A stretch of DNA of 64,000 nucleotides from Candidatus Cloacimonadota bacterium (GTDB taxonomy: Bacteria > Cloacimonadota > Cloacimonadia > Cloacimonadales > Cloacimonadaceae). The position numbers and the translations under genes were made by a program. The DNA lies in the NCBI GenBank assembly GCA_029781115.1, contig JAKOXG010000018.1, positions 114,167-178,166 of the forward strand, read 5' to 3'. Numbering within the stretch: position 1 is the first letter of the stretch; each line of letters opens with the position of its first letter. This document shows, piece after piece, positions 51,710 through 61,318 of this stretch. The notes below the pieces were generated by a model, which saw nothing but the letters and a program-made list of their open reading frames with translations, was not told where the DNA came from and did no database searches.

Positions 51710-54100
51710 TCATTCAGATTGTAAGTATTGGATTGGATCGGTTTTCCAGGCTTTGCGGCTGTTCAGATACAAAGGCAGGAAAACCACGATAAACAACACT
51801 ATCACGGAAAGCGGCAACACCCACCAAGGGTAGGCAATCGAGAGGGCAAACCTGGCGAAAAACAGCTTTGACAGATAGTAGGAACCGACAAAGCCGAGCA
51901 CACCCGCCACGCAAAACAGCCACACATAGCTCTTGAGCAGCAAGGCCAGTATGTGACGGAATTCCGCACCACAAGCCTTCCGGATGGCGATGTCCTTCAA
52001 CTGGCGGTAAAACTGTTGCGAACTCACGGCATAGACGCCCATGATGCTCACCACACAGATAATGATGGCAAACAAGATGGTAAGCGTTACATACACTCTG
52101 TCCGGCTGGTAAAAACGGCTGAACTCCTCTGCCACATCCAGCGAGCGGAATCCCAGTATCCCATTGCTGCTGACTTCCTCAAACAGCTTATCAAGCTTGC
52201 TCCACACTTCATATTTCTGCCCCGGTTGATAGCTTATCTGGAAAAACTGAAGCTGCCCCGGGTTGATCATATAAATCATGGGGATCATCTGGATATGTGC
52301 CGGGAAAAACCAGGCATCATTCACCACCGCAGCGATTTCAAAGAATCCATCTTCTTCACCGCCCATTGGTCTGATCGTCTTTCCCAAGGGTGAATCGGCG
52401 GGGGAATAACGCTCCACAAAGGTCTGATTGACGACTACTGCATTCATCTTTTCAGCACTGGGCAGCGAGCCGCTCAATATCTGAACCTTGCGCTTGGCAA
52501 AGAAATCTGCGCTAGCTCCAACCATATACGCCATAATCTGCTGAGGCCCCTTTGCGCCTCCCATTTCCAGGTAGGCTTCAAAATATCCCGAGTTCATATC
52601 CAACCTATCGGTAACGACGCTGTAATTCGTCGCAGATTCAAGCGTTACCCCGGGAATTGCCCTGATCCTCTCCCGCAGGGCATTGCTTTCATAAAACATC
52701 GGATGTTGGATTCCCTCCAACGTAACATACTTGTATTGGAAGGTGTTATCTGCCTCAAAGCCAAGATCCCGATTCAGTATCGATGCATAACCCACACCGA
52801 TCACACCGGCAAGGGAAATAAAGAGGAAACCGATCGCCAATTCGGCATACAAAATAGCCTTGATCCCTATAGTCCGCTTCTTGTGGCGCTCCTCCACCGT
52901 GCTCAGAATGCCTCCGGAAAAGTGCCCCGCAGAGAGGAAGCCGGAGACAAAGACAACTGCCAGCAGACCCAGTGCGGCGAACAAAGTCTGGATAAGAGTG
53001 GGATTGCTGTAAAAGCCCACCAGTTTGTAGAAAACCTTGCCTACCAGCAGATACAACAATACACTCAGCAGTATCGCTATCAGGAAATAGCTGATATACT
53101 CGGTCAGCAATTGCCCAAAGATATTCTGCCGCAGTGCGCCGACTGACCTCCTGACGGCAAATTCATCCCTGCGTTGCTGCCAGGACAGGGCTACGATGTT
53201 GATGAAATTGAAGATAGCCGCCAGCAGCATCAATGCTCCGATCACCATCACGGCATTTACACTCATGAGATTCACGGTAGGCTCATCTTCTTCCAAATCG
53301 CCCATGAAGTGAATCTTACTTATCGGGTCGAGACTGACGGTCTGCCTTCCACCGGGATTGCCAAGCTGTGCATTGCCGGCCAACATCTTATTGATGGCTG
53401 CTTCAACCTTTGGGACGTCCTCGGGCTTGGGTATCCTCACGCGGATATGCCCTGTAAGCAGGTAATCATCGGCTGCGGTAACACTGGTGAGCGAGCTGGG
53501 GATCAGGGTATAGACGTCGGATCGCAAATGCAGATTCTGTGGCAAATCCTCAAATACACCTGAGATCACATAGCGGGGCCTGTCCCTCACCATTATCTGC
53601 TTGCCCACCGGGTTCTCATCTCCGAAATACCTCTGTGAAAAGCTCTTGCTGATGATCATGCTTGAATTGTCCACCAGCAGGGAATCCCTGTTCCCATAGA
53701 TAATGCGCATCTTATAGTGCTCAGGCAGGTTGCTGGTAACCTTGCATTCATCATTGATAGCAATTCTCTTACCGTCGCACTTCAGGCTTATATCCAGAAT
53801 GTTGTTGTGCATGATTACATGGTCTTTTATCTGCGGTATCTCGCCTATGATCATCCCGGCTGTCTGCAGATAAAACCCGCTTTCATGCACTTCGATGCCT
53901 TCAAAAGAATGGCTCAACCTCAGCCGATACCATTCGCTTTGATTGGAAACGGATTTGTCGTGATTCCAGTAAAACAGACAATAGGATAGTATCAGGGCAC
54001 TCGCCACCAAGCTGAGCGCTAACCCGATGATGGCAATGCCAAGGCTTACCCTGTTTTTCCTAAACGTTTTCAACGCAAAAAGGATGTTTTTAAACAGCAT
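51710..54100 (-). CDS. FtsX-like ABC permease (MacB-type, full length)
   Basis: A 796-residue permease; ATG 54100 has GGGAGGA before it, and the longer reading overlaps the adaptor gene end. Layout: N-terminal helix (VSLGIAIIGLALSLVASALI), a large MacB_PCD periplasmic domain, a three-helix FtsX domain (VNAVMVIGALMLLAAIFNFINIVALSW), a second helix and periplasmic repeat, and a second FtsX domain (TILFAIIICVVSIMGVYAVSS) with AIRKACGAEFRHIL. It uses a separate ATPase gene, 11 bases downstream. It is the Bacteroidetes-like double form. Confidence 0.9.
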   Translation of the reverse strand: MLFKNILFALKTFRKNRVSLGIAIIGLALSLVASALILSYCLFYWNHDKSVSNQSEWYRLRLSHSFEGIEVHESGFYLQTAGMIIGEIPQIKDHVIMHNNILDISLKCDGKRIAINDECKVTSNLPEHYKMRIIYGNRDSLLVDNSSMIISKSFSQRYFGDENPVGKQIMVRDRPRYVISGVFEDLPQNLHLRSDVYTLIPSSLTSVTAADDYLLTGHIRVRIPKPEDVPKVEAAINKMLAGNAQLGNPGGRQTVSLDPISKIHFMGDLEEDEPTVNLMSVNAVMVIGALMLLAAIFNFINIVALSWQQRRDEFAVRRSVGALRQNIFGQLLTEYISYFLIAILLSVLLYLLVGKVFYKLVGFYSNPTLIQTLFAALGLLAVVFVSGFLSAGHFSGGILSTVEERHKKRTIGIKAILYAELAIGFLFISLAGVIGVGYASILNRDLGFEADNTFQYKYVTLEGIQHPMFYESNALRERIRAIPGVTLESATNYSVVTDRLDMNSGYFEAYLEMGGAKGPQQIMAYMVGASADFFAKRKVQILSGSLPSAEKMNAVVVNQTFVERYSPADSPLGKTIRPMGGEEDGFFEIAAVVNDAWFFPAHIQMIPMIYMINPGQLQFFQISYQPGQKYEVWSKLDKLFEEVSSNGILGFRSLDVAEEFSRFYQPDRVYVTLTILFAIIICVVSIMGVYAVSSQQFYRQLKDIAIRKACGAEFRHILALLLKSYVWLFCVAGVLGFVGSYYLSKLFFARFALSIAYPWWVLPLSVIVLFIVVFLPLYLNSRKAWKTDPIQYLQSE

Positions 54101-54111
54101 GAGTCCTCCCT

Positions 54112-55362
54112 CTATCTGATAATAATGTAGTCTTTCTTCAGCCAATCCTTGTATGATGAAATGATAACCCTCTCGCCCGCCTTCAGACCGGATACGACCT
54201 CGATATCACGGATGTTCTTGAAGCCAAAGGTGACTTCCCTTCTGCTTGCCTTTTTCCCCGATTTATCCAAAACAAAGACCCAACGCTCTGCACTGTCCAC
54301 GAGATATTGACCCTGTGGCAAGATGAGCGCATCTTCACGCTTATCAGAAAGCAGTTCCACCGAGACAAATTGTCCTGACCTGAAGCTTTTGGGGATCTCG
54401 CCCACCAAGTTCACTTGGATGTAATCACCTGTAAGCTTGGGGTTTATCCTGTCCACCCTCAGGGCAATCTCCTCCTCGCCCGCATAAAAACGGGCTTCTT
54501 GGCTAACATTGAGCCTGGGCAGATAAAACTGGCTGACTTGCGCCTGGACATAATAATCCGAAGTAGCTTCCAGGGATGCCAGAGTCGTTCCTGTGGAGAC
54601 AATCTGCCCCTGATTGACGTTCAATTCGGTGATAACTCCAGCGATCGGTGCTTTTATCTCCAGGTCATCCAATTTAGCCCTGATCTGATCCAAACTCAGG
54701 CGGATGGTATTGATGGACTGGCGCAACTGGTCGATGTGCTGAATCCTGAACAACGAGTCAGAGGCAGCCTCTTCCACTCTGGCACGATAGCTGAAACTCG
54801 CCAACTCATATGCCTCCTTGGAAGTGAGGTATTCCTCCCTGGATATGTGTTCATTCTGCCAGAGCAGCGCATTTGCGTTATATGCACGCTCTGCCTTATT
54901 TAGTCTATTTCTCGCTTCTTCTATCTGAAGCTGTTTCGTCAAACGATTCTGGTTGCCGGCAATGATCGCATTGTTCAGATTGTTGGTTTGCTCGGTGATG
55001 GCCGTCTCCTGCGAAAGCACGTTCAGCCTCAGGTCATCATTGCTGAGCTTGAGGATCACGTCACCTGCAGAAACGCTATCGCCCACCGCATGATACAGCA
55101 CATCTACTTTTCCACCGACAGAGGCCTCAATCTGATACACGTGCACGGGAACCACCCTCCCCTCAGCTTTGAAGCTCCCTTCCATGATGCCATGCTCCAC
55201 AGCGCAGATCTGAATATCTTCAAGCTTGACCTTGGCCCTCCTGATCGATCGTAAAACACAAAACCTGACAGACAAAAGCGCCAAAATGACAGCAATGAGG
55301 ATAATGCTATACCTCGCTACCTTCTTTTTAATCGGGTGCCTTGTCTCGATTATTCTATCCAT
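54112..55362 (-). CDS. HlyD/MacA-type adaptor
   Basis: A 416-residue membrane-fusion protein with N-terminal helix (KVARYSIILIAVILALLSVR), biotinyl-lipoyl half (VEHGIMEGSFKAEGRVVPVH), coiled coil (ITEQTNNLNNAIIAGNQNRL onward), second half with IKAPIAGVITELNVNQGQIV, and the C-terminal GLKAGERVIISSYKDWL. Twelve bases precede the permease start. Together they form a MacAB-like exporter; no outer-membrane channel (TolC) gene is next to it. Confidence 0.88.
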   Translation of the reverse strand: MDRIIETRHPIKKKVARYSIILIAVILALLSVRFCVLRSIRRAKVKLEDIQICAVEHGIMEGSFKAEGRVVPVHVYQIEASVGGKVDVLYHAVGDSVSAGDVILKLSNDDLRLNVLSQETAITEQTNNLNNAIIAGNQNRLTKQLQIEEARNRLNKAERAYNANALLWQNEHISREEYLTSKEAYELASFSYRARVEEAASDSLFRIQHIDQLRQSINTIRLSLDQIRAKLDDLEIKAPIAGVITELNVNQGQIVSTGTTLASLEATSDYYVQAQVSQFYLPRLNVSQEARFYAGEEEIALRVDRINPKLTGDYIQVNLVGEIPKSFRSGQFVSVELLSDKREDALILPQGQYLVDSAERWVFVLDKSGKKASRREVTFGFKNIRDIEVVSGLKAGERVIISSYKDWLKKDYIIIR

Positions 55363-55587
55363 CTTCTACTCCATCATAGTCTTGTGCGTCTCTCAAGCCG
55401 GGATAAGCCCCAGGTTCGGACTGCATATTTGTTTACAGCATATATTGTTCCACTTTCTCCATCATTTTTGTGTGGTTAAACGATCTAAGACCACAATCCT
55501 GCATGTGGCGATATTTGTCAAGTTATTTCGGGGGGGGGTAATATTATCATGAAAAGCCGCCACCCTGGCGATCTCTGGCTGCCGTTT

Positions 55588-55658
55588 GTATGGTCGCTTG
55601 CCACAGCGACCAACTCTGTAGCCGGCGGTTGCCATACCGCCGCCATCAAGCGCAGCTT
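55588..55658 (+). repeat. double GC hairpin repeat
   Basis: GGTCGCTTGCCACAGCGACC followed by GCCGGCGGTTGCCATACC... and an ATCAAGCGCAGCT tail, the same order as 50644-50713. Confidence 0.65.
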
Positions 55659-55697
55659 GATTTCCTGCATTCAATCAAATATCTAAGGTTTCCTTTT

Positions 55698-55717
55698 GGT
55701 CGGTTCGGCGACCGACC
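55698..55717 (-). repeat. GC hairpin adjoining the radical SAM gene end
   Basis: GGTCGGTTCGGCGACCGACC folds to a 7-bp stem with loop TCGGCG. It abuts the stop codon of the gene at 55718 and could protect or end its transcript. Confidence 0.6.
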
Positions 55718-58168
55718 CTACTGCACAAACCCCTTCCGAATCAATCCCCCGCCAAAAAGCTCCTCTTTCTCACAGTTCAGCAGCTCTGCCAGAATATCCC
55801 AGATAGACGGCCCTTCCAAGCCTTTTTGGATGCTCAAGCCCTGTCCATCCAGACTAAGCTGCCCGATAATACTTTTCAGATCATAGACCTTACTGCGCGT
55901 AGGCGTGCTTTTCTCCATCTGCCAGGTATCGGCAGTGGCAAATCTCTCTATCGTGGCGAGGACACGACCCTGCAACTCTTCAGGGACACGATAGTGGTAG
56001 ATTTCCCCCTTGGGAAGCTCTGCTTTTGTCTCCAAAGGCTGCACCTTATTGATCTTAAAGCCCGGAATCTTGTTGAGCCCCAGCGAGTCAGCGATCGGCT
56101 CCACCGGATATTGAGTGTAAAATGACAGGTCAAAATACTCATCCTCCCCTTGCACCCCAAGTGGCAAGGGCGGCGAGAGACTCACCTTCGGACGCTGGTT
56201 AAAGCCCCGTGTATAAACGGTTTCCAGCTCCAGCTTGGAGATGATCCGATACAGCATCCGTATCCAATCCAGGTGGGAGATAAAGCGCAGCACATCCAGC
56301 TTTTGATAGAATACCCGATATTTATACTGCGGTGCGTGCAGAGATGGCTCTTCTTTGGCCGCAGTTGCGCCCAATTGAACTGCCTGCTTTGAAGGCTCCG
56401 CCCTCACGGTGTGCAGCTCTGCGTCACAGATGCCGCATTGGGTGCAAATCTGGCGGCAATCCGCCGTGGTTTCTGCCCTCAGAGCCTTGTCATACTCACC
56501 TTTGAGCCACTGGCGGCAGACACCCAGATCCACAAAATCCCAAGGCAAAGCCTGCTCCTCATCTCTTGCACCCAACATTTCTTCCTGATCAATTCCCAAG
56601 GCTTGCATCGCATCCTGCCAGGCGCCAAAGTCAAAGACCTCATGCCAGCCATCCAGGCGTGCCCCCCGCTTCCAAGCCTCATGGATCAGCTCTCCGATGC
56701 ACTTATCTCCCCTGGTGATCAGCGCTTCCAGAGTGGAGTTTTCGATGTCGTGATACTTGATCTTGATATTGCGGTTTCTGGCAAAGGCGCTCTTGATGTG
56801 ATTTGCCTTTTGAAAAAGCACTTCAGGATGCTCAAAAGCGCAGCGCTCAAAGGGAGTGAACGGCTTGGGAACGAAGGGAGAGAGGCTCACGTTGATCTGC
56901 ATCCTGCCCCGGCTCAGCGAATTGATGTATTTGATCAACTGGATGCTGGCCTCGATATCATCCCAAGTCTCCGTGGGCAAGCCCAACATAAAATAGAGCT
57001 TAATCCTTTGCCAACCCAGTTCTTGCGCAATGCCAACCCCTCTGGTAATGTCTGCCTCGGTGATGTTTTTGTTGATCACGTCTCTGAGGCGTTGCGAACC
57101 CGCCTCCACGGCGATGGTCAGCCCTTCACGCCCCAAGTCTTTGAGCAAGCTCACCAAGTCTTTATCGAGGCTGTCCACCCTGAGCGAAGGCAGCGAAACG
57201 CTGGTTTTGGCCGCATCCAAAGATGCCAGCAAGGCAAAGAGCAGCTCCTTGATACAGGAATAATCGCTGGAAGAAAGCGACATCAGCCCCGCCTCATCCC
57301 AACCGCTGAGTGCCACTTCTTCAAGGAGCTTGGCCAAGATGTCATCTGGATTGCGCTCCCGCACCGGCCGGTAGATATAGCCCGCCTGGCAAAAGCGGCA
57401 ACCTCGCGTGCAGCCCCGCATGATCTCCGCCACATAGCGATTGTGCGTAGCCAATTGCCAGGAAAGCAGTTGCGGTGTGTGCAACAGCTCACTTTTGTGA
57501 AAGCCGGCATATTTGCGCACCTTGATCTTGAAAGATGGATCCGCTTTCAGCAAAGCATCATGCACCACAGGCACATAACAGCCTTCAATCTGCGCCAGCG
57601 CCCGGGTGCGCTCTACCCTGCCTTGCACATTAGCGATCACCTTAGCAATCTCCAGAATACCTTCTTCCGCCTCACCGATAAAAAACACATCCACAAAAGG
57701 TTTTAGCGGCACGGGATTCACCGCACATGGCCCGCCTGCCATCACGATAGGGTCACCTTCCCCTCTTTCGTCGGCCAACACAGGTATCTGCGCTATATCC
57801 ATCAGTTCCAGCACGTTAGTGAAGTTGAGCTCACTTTGCAGCGTCAGCGCCAAGACGTCAAAACACTTCACCGCCAACGAGCTTTCCAGCGCAAAGAGCG
57901 GTATCTCCTTATCCCTCAAGATGTCGATGAGGTCTATCCAAGGCAGATAGACCCGATCCGCCATCGCATCTTCGCTATCGTTGAGGATGCTGTAGAGGAT
58001 TTTGAGCCCCAGATGCGACACTCCCAGCTCATAGACATCCGGAAAAGCCAGGCAGAACCGTGCTTTATACTGCTCCGGATCCCGCTTGGCCGCATTGATT
58101 TCGTTGTCTATATAACGGGAGGGTTTATTCACTAAAGGCAAAAACTTGCCGATATCTACATACTGCAC
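55718..58168 (-). CDS. TIGR03960-type B12-binding radical SAM protein fused to DUF2344
   Basis: An 816-residue protein. The N-terminal part (FLPLVNKPSRYIDNEINA) and the following PDVYELGVSHLGLKILY are TIGR03960 hallmarks, followed by a B12-binding-like region. The radical SAM motif is MRGCTRGCRFCQAGYIYRPV (about 252-272). From about residue 625 there is the TIGR03936 (DUF2344) domain with RVFYQKLDVLRFISHLDWIR and RGFNQRPKVSLSPPLPLGV. This fused family is common near rne/rng and rplU, which are not seen here. The substrate is unknown, likely RNA- or ribosome-linked. Confidence 0.88.
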   Translation of the reverse strand: MQYVDIGKFLPLVNKPSRYIDNEINAAKRDPEQYKARFCLAFPDVYELGVSHLGLKILYSILNDSEDAMADRVYLPWIDLIDILRDKEIPLFALESSLAVKCFDVLALTLQSELNFTNVLELMDIAQIPVLADERGEGDPIVMAGGPCAVNPVPLKPFVDVFFIGEAEEGILEIAKVIANVQGRVERTRALAQIEGCYVPVVHDALLKADPSFKIKVRKYAGFHKSELLHTPQLLSWQLATHNRYVAEIMRGCTRGCRFCQAGYIYRPVRERNPDDILAKLLEEVALSGWDEAGLMSLSSSDYSCIKELLFALLASLDAAKTSVSLPSLRVDSLDKDLVSLLKDLGREGLTIAVEAGSQRLRDVINKNITEADITRGVGIAQELGWQRIKLYFMLGLPTETWDDIEASIQLIKYINSLSRGRMQINVSLSPFVPKPFTPFERCAFEHPEVLFQKANHIKSAFARNRNIKIKYHDIENSTLEALITRGDKCIGELIHEAWKRGARLDGWHEVFDFGAWQDAMQALGIDQEEMLGARDEEQALPWDFVDLGVCRQWLKGEYDKALRAETTADCRQICTQCGICDAELHTVRAEPSKQAVQLGATAAKEEPSLHAPQYKYRVFYQKLDVLRFISHLDWIRMLYRIISKLELETVYTRGFNQRPKVSLSPPLPLGVQGEDEYFDLSFYTQYPVEPIADSLGLNKIPGFKINKVQPLETKAELPKGEIYHYRVPEELQGRVLATIERFATADTWQMEKSTPTRSKVYDLKSIIGQLSLDGQGLSIQKGLEGPSIWDILAELLNCEKEELFGGGLIRKGFVQ

Positions 58169-58180
58169 GGCACCGAAGCC

Positions 58181-58897
58181 CTATAATATTCTTAATCTTA
58201 CGGTTACATCGTGTTCATCCGCCCAGGTTAGTAGGTGTTGACACTGCGGCAGCTCATCCAGATGGAGGTGCTCGCTGCCAGCGTGATTCGGCGAGCTCAG
58301 GTCAGCCAAAGTCTTTTCATAGCGGCATTGCTGCAGATAAAAGTGATCCCCCGATTTGAGGATGGCTTGGATGCCACCAATATCTTCCCAAGTGAGCAGC
58401 GTGTCAAAAAAGGTGGTGCGAAACTCATATTCCTTGCCGCTTTTCCGGATCAGCTCCATGCTTTTTTGCATATTGTCCACCGGCACATCGCTTTTGGTGA
58501 GAATGGGATAGAGATGCCAAGGCGCCTTGATATCCATCGCCCAATAATCTACCAAATCATCGCTCACCAAGCGTTCTATCACCTCCGGATGCGAGCCGTT
58601 GCTGTCCATTTTCACCAAAAAACCCAGCTCTTTGATTTGGCTCACAAACTGCGGCAGATCAGCGTGCAGGGTGGGCTCTCCCCCCGTGATCACCACCGCT
58701 CCCAGCTTGCCGATGCGCCCCTTCAAGAAGGCGAGGACTTCCTCCTCGGGAATGGGCTCCAAGTAGCGGCTGGGCTCCACCAGCTCCGGATTGTGGCAGT
58801 AGGGGCAACGGAAGTTGCACCCTTGAGTAAAGACGATTGCGGCTAACTGGCCCGGATAATCCAGTAGTGAAAACTTCTGGAATCCGCCAATCTTCAT
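58181..58897 (-). CDS. nrdG: anaerobic ribonucleotide reductase activating protein
   Basis: A 238-residue radical SAM enzyme. ATG 58897 is chosen because it overlaps the nrdD stop (ATGA) and starts with IGGFQKFSLLDYPGQL; longer readings run into nrdD. CNFRCPYCHNPELV is the cluster motif and VVITGGEPTLHADLPQF the SAM motif. It generates the glycyl radical on NrdD. Confidence 0.92.
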   Translation of the reverse strand: MKIGGFQKFSLLDYPGQLAAIVFTQGCNFRCPYCHNPELVEPSRYLEPIPEEEVLAFLKGRIGKLGAVVITGGEPTLHADLPQFVSQIKELGFLVKMDSNGSHPEVIERLVSDDLVDYWAMDIKAPWHLYPILTKSDVPVDNMQKSMELIRKSGKEYEFRTTFFDTLLTWEDIGGIQAILKSGDHFYLQQCRYEKTLADLSSPNHAGSEHLHLDELPQCQHLLTWADEHDVTVRLRIL

Positions 58898-61011
58898 GAG
58901 GACGCTTGCCTTTTGAGCGTAGGCTGGTTGTGATTGACCGTATCGAAGGTAGTCCGCATCCGGAATTCCGCCTGTTTCCCCTTGTTCCATTGGGACACGG
59001 GACGCAGGTAACCCACGATGCGGGAATACACTTCCGTGGTTTTGGTGCAGATGGGGCAAATGGGCTGTTCTCCCACCAAATAGCCGTGGTTGGTGCAGAT
59101 GCTGAAGGTGGGCGAAAAGGTGAAGTAGGGAAGGTGATAGTTTTCGCAGACGCTTCTCACCAGTTGCTTTATGCTGCTGCCATGCTCAACCCTTTCTCCG
59201 CCAAAGATATGCAGCACTGTGCCGCCCGTGTATTTGGTCTGCAGTTCGTCTTGCAGATCCAGCACCTCAAAGACATCGTCTGAATAATTGACCGGAAGCT
59301 GCGTGCTGTTGGTGTAGAAGGGGTCGTCTTCCTGGCTGTTTGCACACACGATGTTGCCATATTTATTTCTATCCAAGAGCGCCAAGCGATAGCTGGTTCC
59401 CTCTGCGGGAGTGGCTTCCAGATTGTAATTGTTGCCTGTTTCCTCTTGGAACTCTATCAGTTTATCACGCAGAAAGTCCATGACCCTGAGGGCAAATTCC
59501 TGACCCTCAGAGCTGCCCAGATTACAACCCATCAGGTTTTCACACGCCTCGTTCATGCCGATGATACCGATGGTGGAAAAGTGGTTTTTCCAGTATTGCT
59601 CAAAGCGGCTGTAGATGTCCTTGAGGTAAAACTTGGTATAGGGATACAGGCCGCCAGTGGTGTATCTTTCCAATACTTTACGTTTGATCTCCAGGCTGTT
59701 TTTGGCTAAAACGACCACCGCTTCCAGCTTGCAGAAAAACTCCTCTTCGCTGCCGGAGAGATAGCCCAAGCGGGGCAGGTTGATGGTGACAACGCCGATG
59801 GAACCGGTGAGCGGATTGGCGCCAAACAAGCCACCGCCACGGGCTTCCAGCTTGCGCGTATCCAAGCGCAGACGGCAACACATGGAGCGCGCATCGTTGG
59901 GATCCATGTCCGAATTGATAAAGTTTGAAAAGTATGGAATGCCATATTTTGCCGTGGCTTCCCAGAGATAATCCAGCCTGGGATCGTCCCAATCAAAATC
60001 CTTGGTGATATTGTAGGTGGGGATGGGGAAGGTAAAGACACGTCCCTTGGCATCGCCGCCGATCATCACTTCCAGGAAGGCGCGGTTGATCATATCCACT
60101 TCACGCTCAAATTCGCTGTAGGTCTTATCCTGCGGTTCGCCACCGATGACCACAGGCTGATCCCTATACATATCAGGCACCTGCAGATCCATGGTGATAT
60201 TGGTGAAGGGAGTCTGAAATCCCACCCGCGTGGGCACATTGATATTGAAGACAAATTCCTGCAAGGCCTGCTTGACTTCTTCGTAAGTCAATTGATCATA
60301 ATAGATAAAGGGAGCCAAAAGGGTGTCAAAACTGGAGAAAGCCTGCGCACCCGCAGCCTCGCCTTGCAGCGTGTAAAAGAAATTGACGATCTGCCCCAAG
60401 GCACTCCTGAAATGACGTGCCGGAGAGCTTTCCACCTTGCCTTCAGCGCCGGAAAAACCCTTGACGAGCAGGTCCATCAAGTCCCAACCCACACAATACA
60501 CCGAAAGCTGACCCAGATCGTGGATGTGCATATCGCCATCCACATGTGCGCTGCGGATCTCGGGTGGATATATCTTGCTGAGCCAGTAGGTCTTGCTCAC
60601 TTCGGAAGCGATGTAATTGTTCAAGCCCTGCAATGAAAACGCCATGTTTGAATTTTCATTGACTTGCCAATCCAGCTTTTGCAGATATTGGTCGATCAAC
60701 TTCACACCCGCCGTGGAAACCAGCTCACGAATCTTGGAATGCTGATCCCTATAGATGATAAAGGCTTTGGCAGATTGCTTGTAAGGTGATGCCAACAGCA
60801 CTTCTTCCACGATGTCCTGAATCATTTCCACTTCCGGAATGCCGGTGGGAATGAGCTGATAAGCCAGATTCAAAACCCTCAGGGTAAGGGTGTTGGCGAT
60901 GTCATCTCCATACTCTCCAGTAGCTTGACCGGCTTTCAATATAGCCTGAGTAATCTTGTCTTTGTCAAAAGCAACGATTTTACCGCTGCGCTTGCGTATC
61001 TTTGTAAACAT
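58894..61011 (-). CDS. nrdD: anaerobic ribonucleoside-triphosphate reductase, class III
   Basis: A 705-residue enzyme. N-terminal ATP-cone (TKIRKRSGKIVAFDKDKITQ), then the RNR barrel with the HDLGQLSVYCVGWD and MCCRLRLD segments carrying catalytic cysteines, zinc cysteines CTNHGYLVGEQPICPIC and the glycyl radical loop RIVGYLRPVSQWNKGK. It reduces NTPs to dNTPs with formate and is destroyed by oxygen, so the host is anaerobic. The order nrdD-nrdG is the usual one. Confidence 0.95.
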   Translation of the reverse strand: MFTKIRKRSGKIVAFDKDKITQAILKAGQATGEYGDDIANTLTLRVLNLAYQLIPTGIPEVEMIQDIVEEVLLASPYKQSAKAFIIYRDQHSKIRELVSTAGVKLIDQYLQKLDWQVNENSNMAFSLQGLNNYIASEVSKTYWLSKIYPPEIRSAHVDGDMHIHDLGQLSVYCVGWDLMDLLVKGFSGAEGKVESSPARHFRSALGQIVNFFYTLQGEAAGAQAFSSFDTLLAPFIYYDQLTYEEVKQALQEFVFNINVPTRVGFQTPFTNITMDLQVPDMYRDQPVVIGGEPQDKTYSEFEREVDMINRAFLEVMIGGDAKGRVFTFPIPTYNITKDFDWDDPRLDYLWEATAKYGIPYFSNFINSDMDPNDARSMCCRLRLDTRKLEARGGGLFGANPLTGSIGVVTINLPRLGYLSGSEEEFFCKLEAVVVLAKNSLEIKRKVLERYTTGGLYPYTKFYLKDIYSRFEQYWKNHFSTIGIIGMNEACENLMGCNLGSSEGQEFALRVMDFLRDKLIEFQEETGNNYNLEATPAEGTSYRLALLDRNKYGNIVCANSQEDDPFYTNSTQLPVNYSDDVFEVLDLQDELQTKYTGGTVLHIFGGERVEHGSSIKQLVRSVCENYHLPYFTFSPTFSICTNHGYLVGEQPICPICTKTTEVYSRIVGYLRPVSQWNKGKQAEFRMRTTFDTVNHNQPTLKRQASS

Positions 61012-61318
61012 GGCGTAACCTCTATATCTTCACTAAAGTAATAAATTGATAATTGTCTGTATGTCAGTTCATTACAACTCCATGGCCAGAATTGCTGATT
61101 TCATCCACAGAGTCGATAGTTACACTCTTTTAAAGACTTACCATTTTGTCAATGATTAATTAAGGTTTTTTGTCTGATTCCAAGTGAATTAAATCCACAA
61201 CGCAGGGGTAACAAAAGAACAGGTATACAAATAGACAAGCCCGAAAAATCTTTCAAAATCACAACTTTTTGCTAATAAGGCTTGACTTTTTAGCCCCCAT
61301 CCAAGGATAATCCTCATC
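61012..61318. other. divergent intergenic region, nrdD and glycerate kinase
   Basis: About 300 AT-rich bases. A plus-strand promoter lies at its right end (61282-61311). No NrdR box (acaCwAtATaTwGtgt type) was recognised. On the minus strand, CTGACA near 61067 with an AT-rich TTATTA about 17 bases later is a possible nrdD promoter (weak). Confidence 0.5.
61282..61311 (+). promoter_or_regulatory. promoter of glycerate kinase gene, possibly leaderless
   Basis: TTGACT at 61282-61287 and GATAAT at 61306-61311 are separated by 18 bases. The ATG at 61319 follows the -10 by seven bases, so a transcript would begin at or next to the start codon. The AAGGATA overlapping the -10 box could also be a ribosome site of a longer transcript. 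Confidence 0.45.

Larger units (their letters stand above)
55363..55717. other. intergenic region with G9 tract and GC hairpins
   Basis: No supported gene. A G9 run lies at 55530-55538. Hairpin repeats occupy 55588-55658 and 55698-55717. An upstream region for the adaptor operon (minus strand) must lie at about 55363-55480, but no good promoter was identified. Confidence 0.5.

Noticed and set aside
56411..57706. Long plus-strand ORF (431 codons) over the radical SAM/DUF2344 gene
   Set aside because: Shadow of a well-supported minus-strand gene; no motif.
61012..61318. NrdR-type operator before nrdD
   Set aside because: No pair of palindromic boxes of the expected pattern was found.
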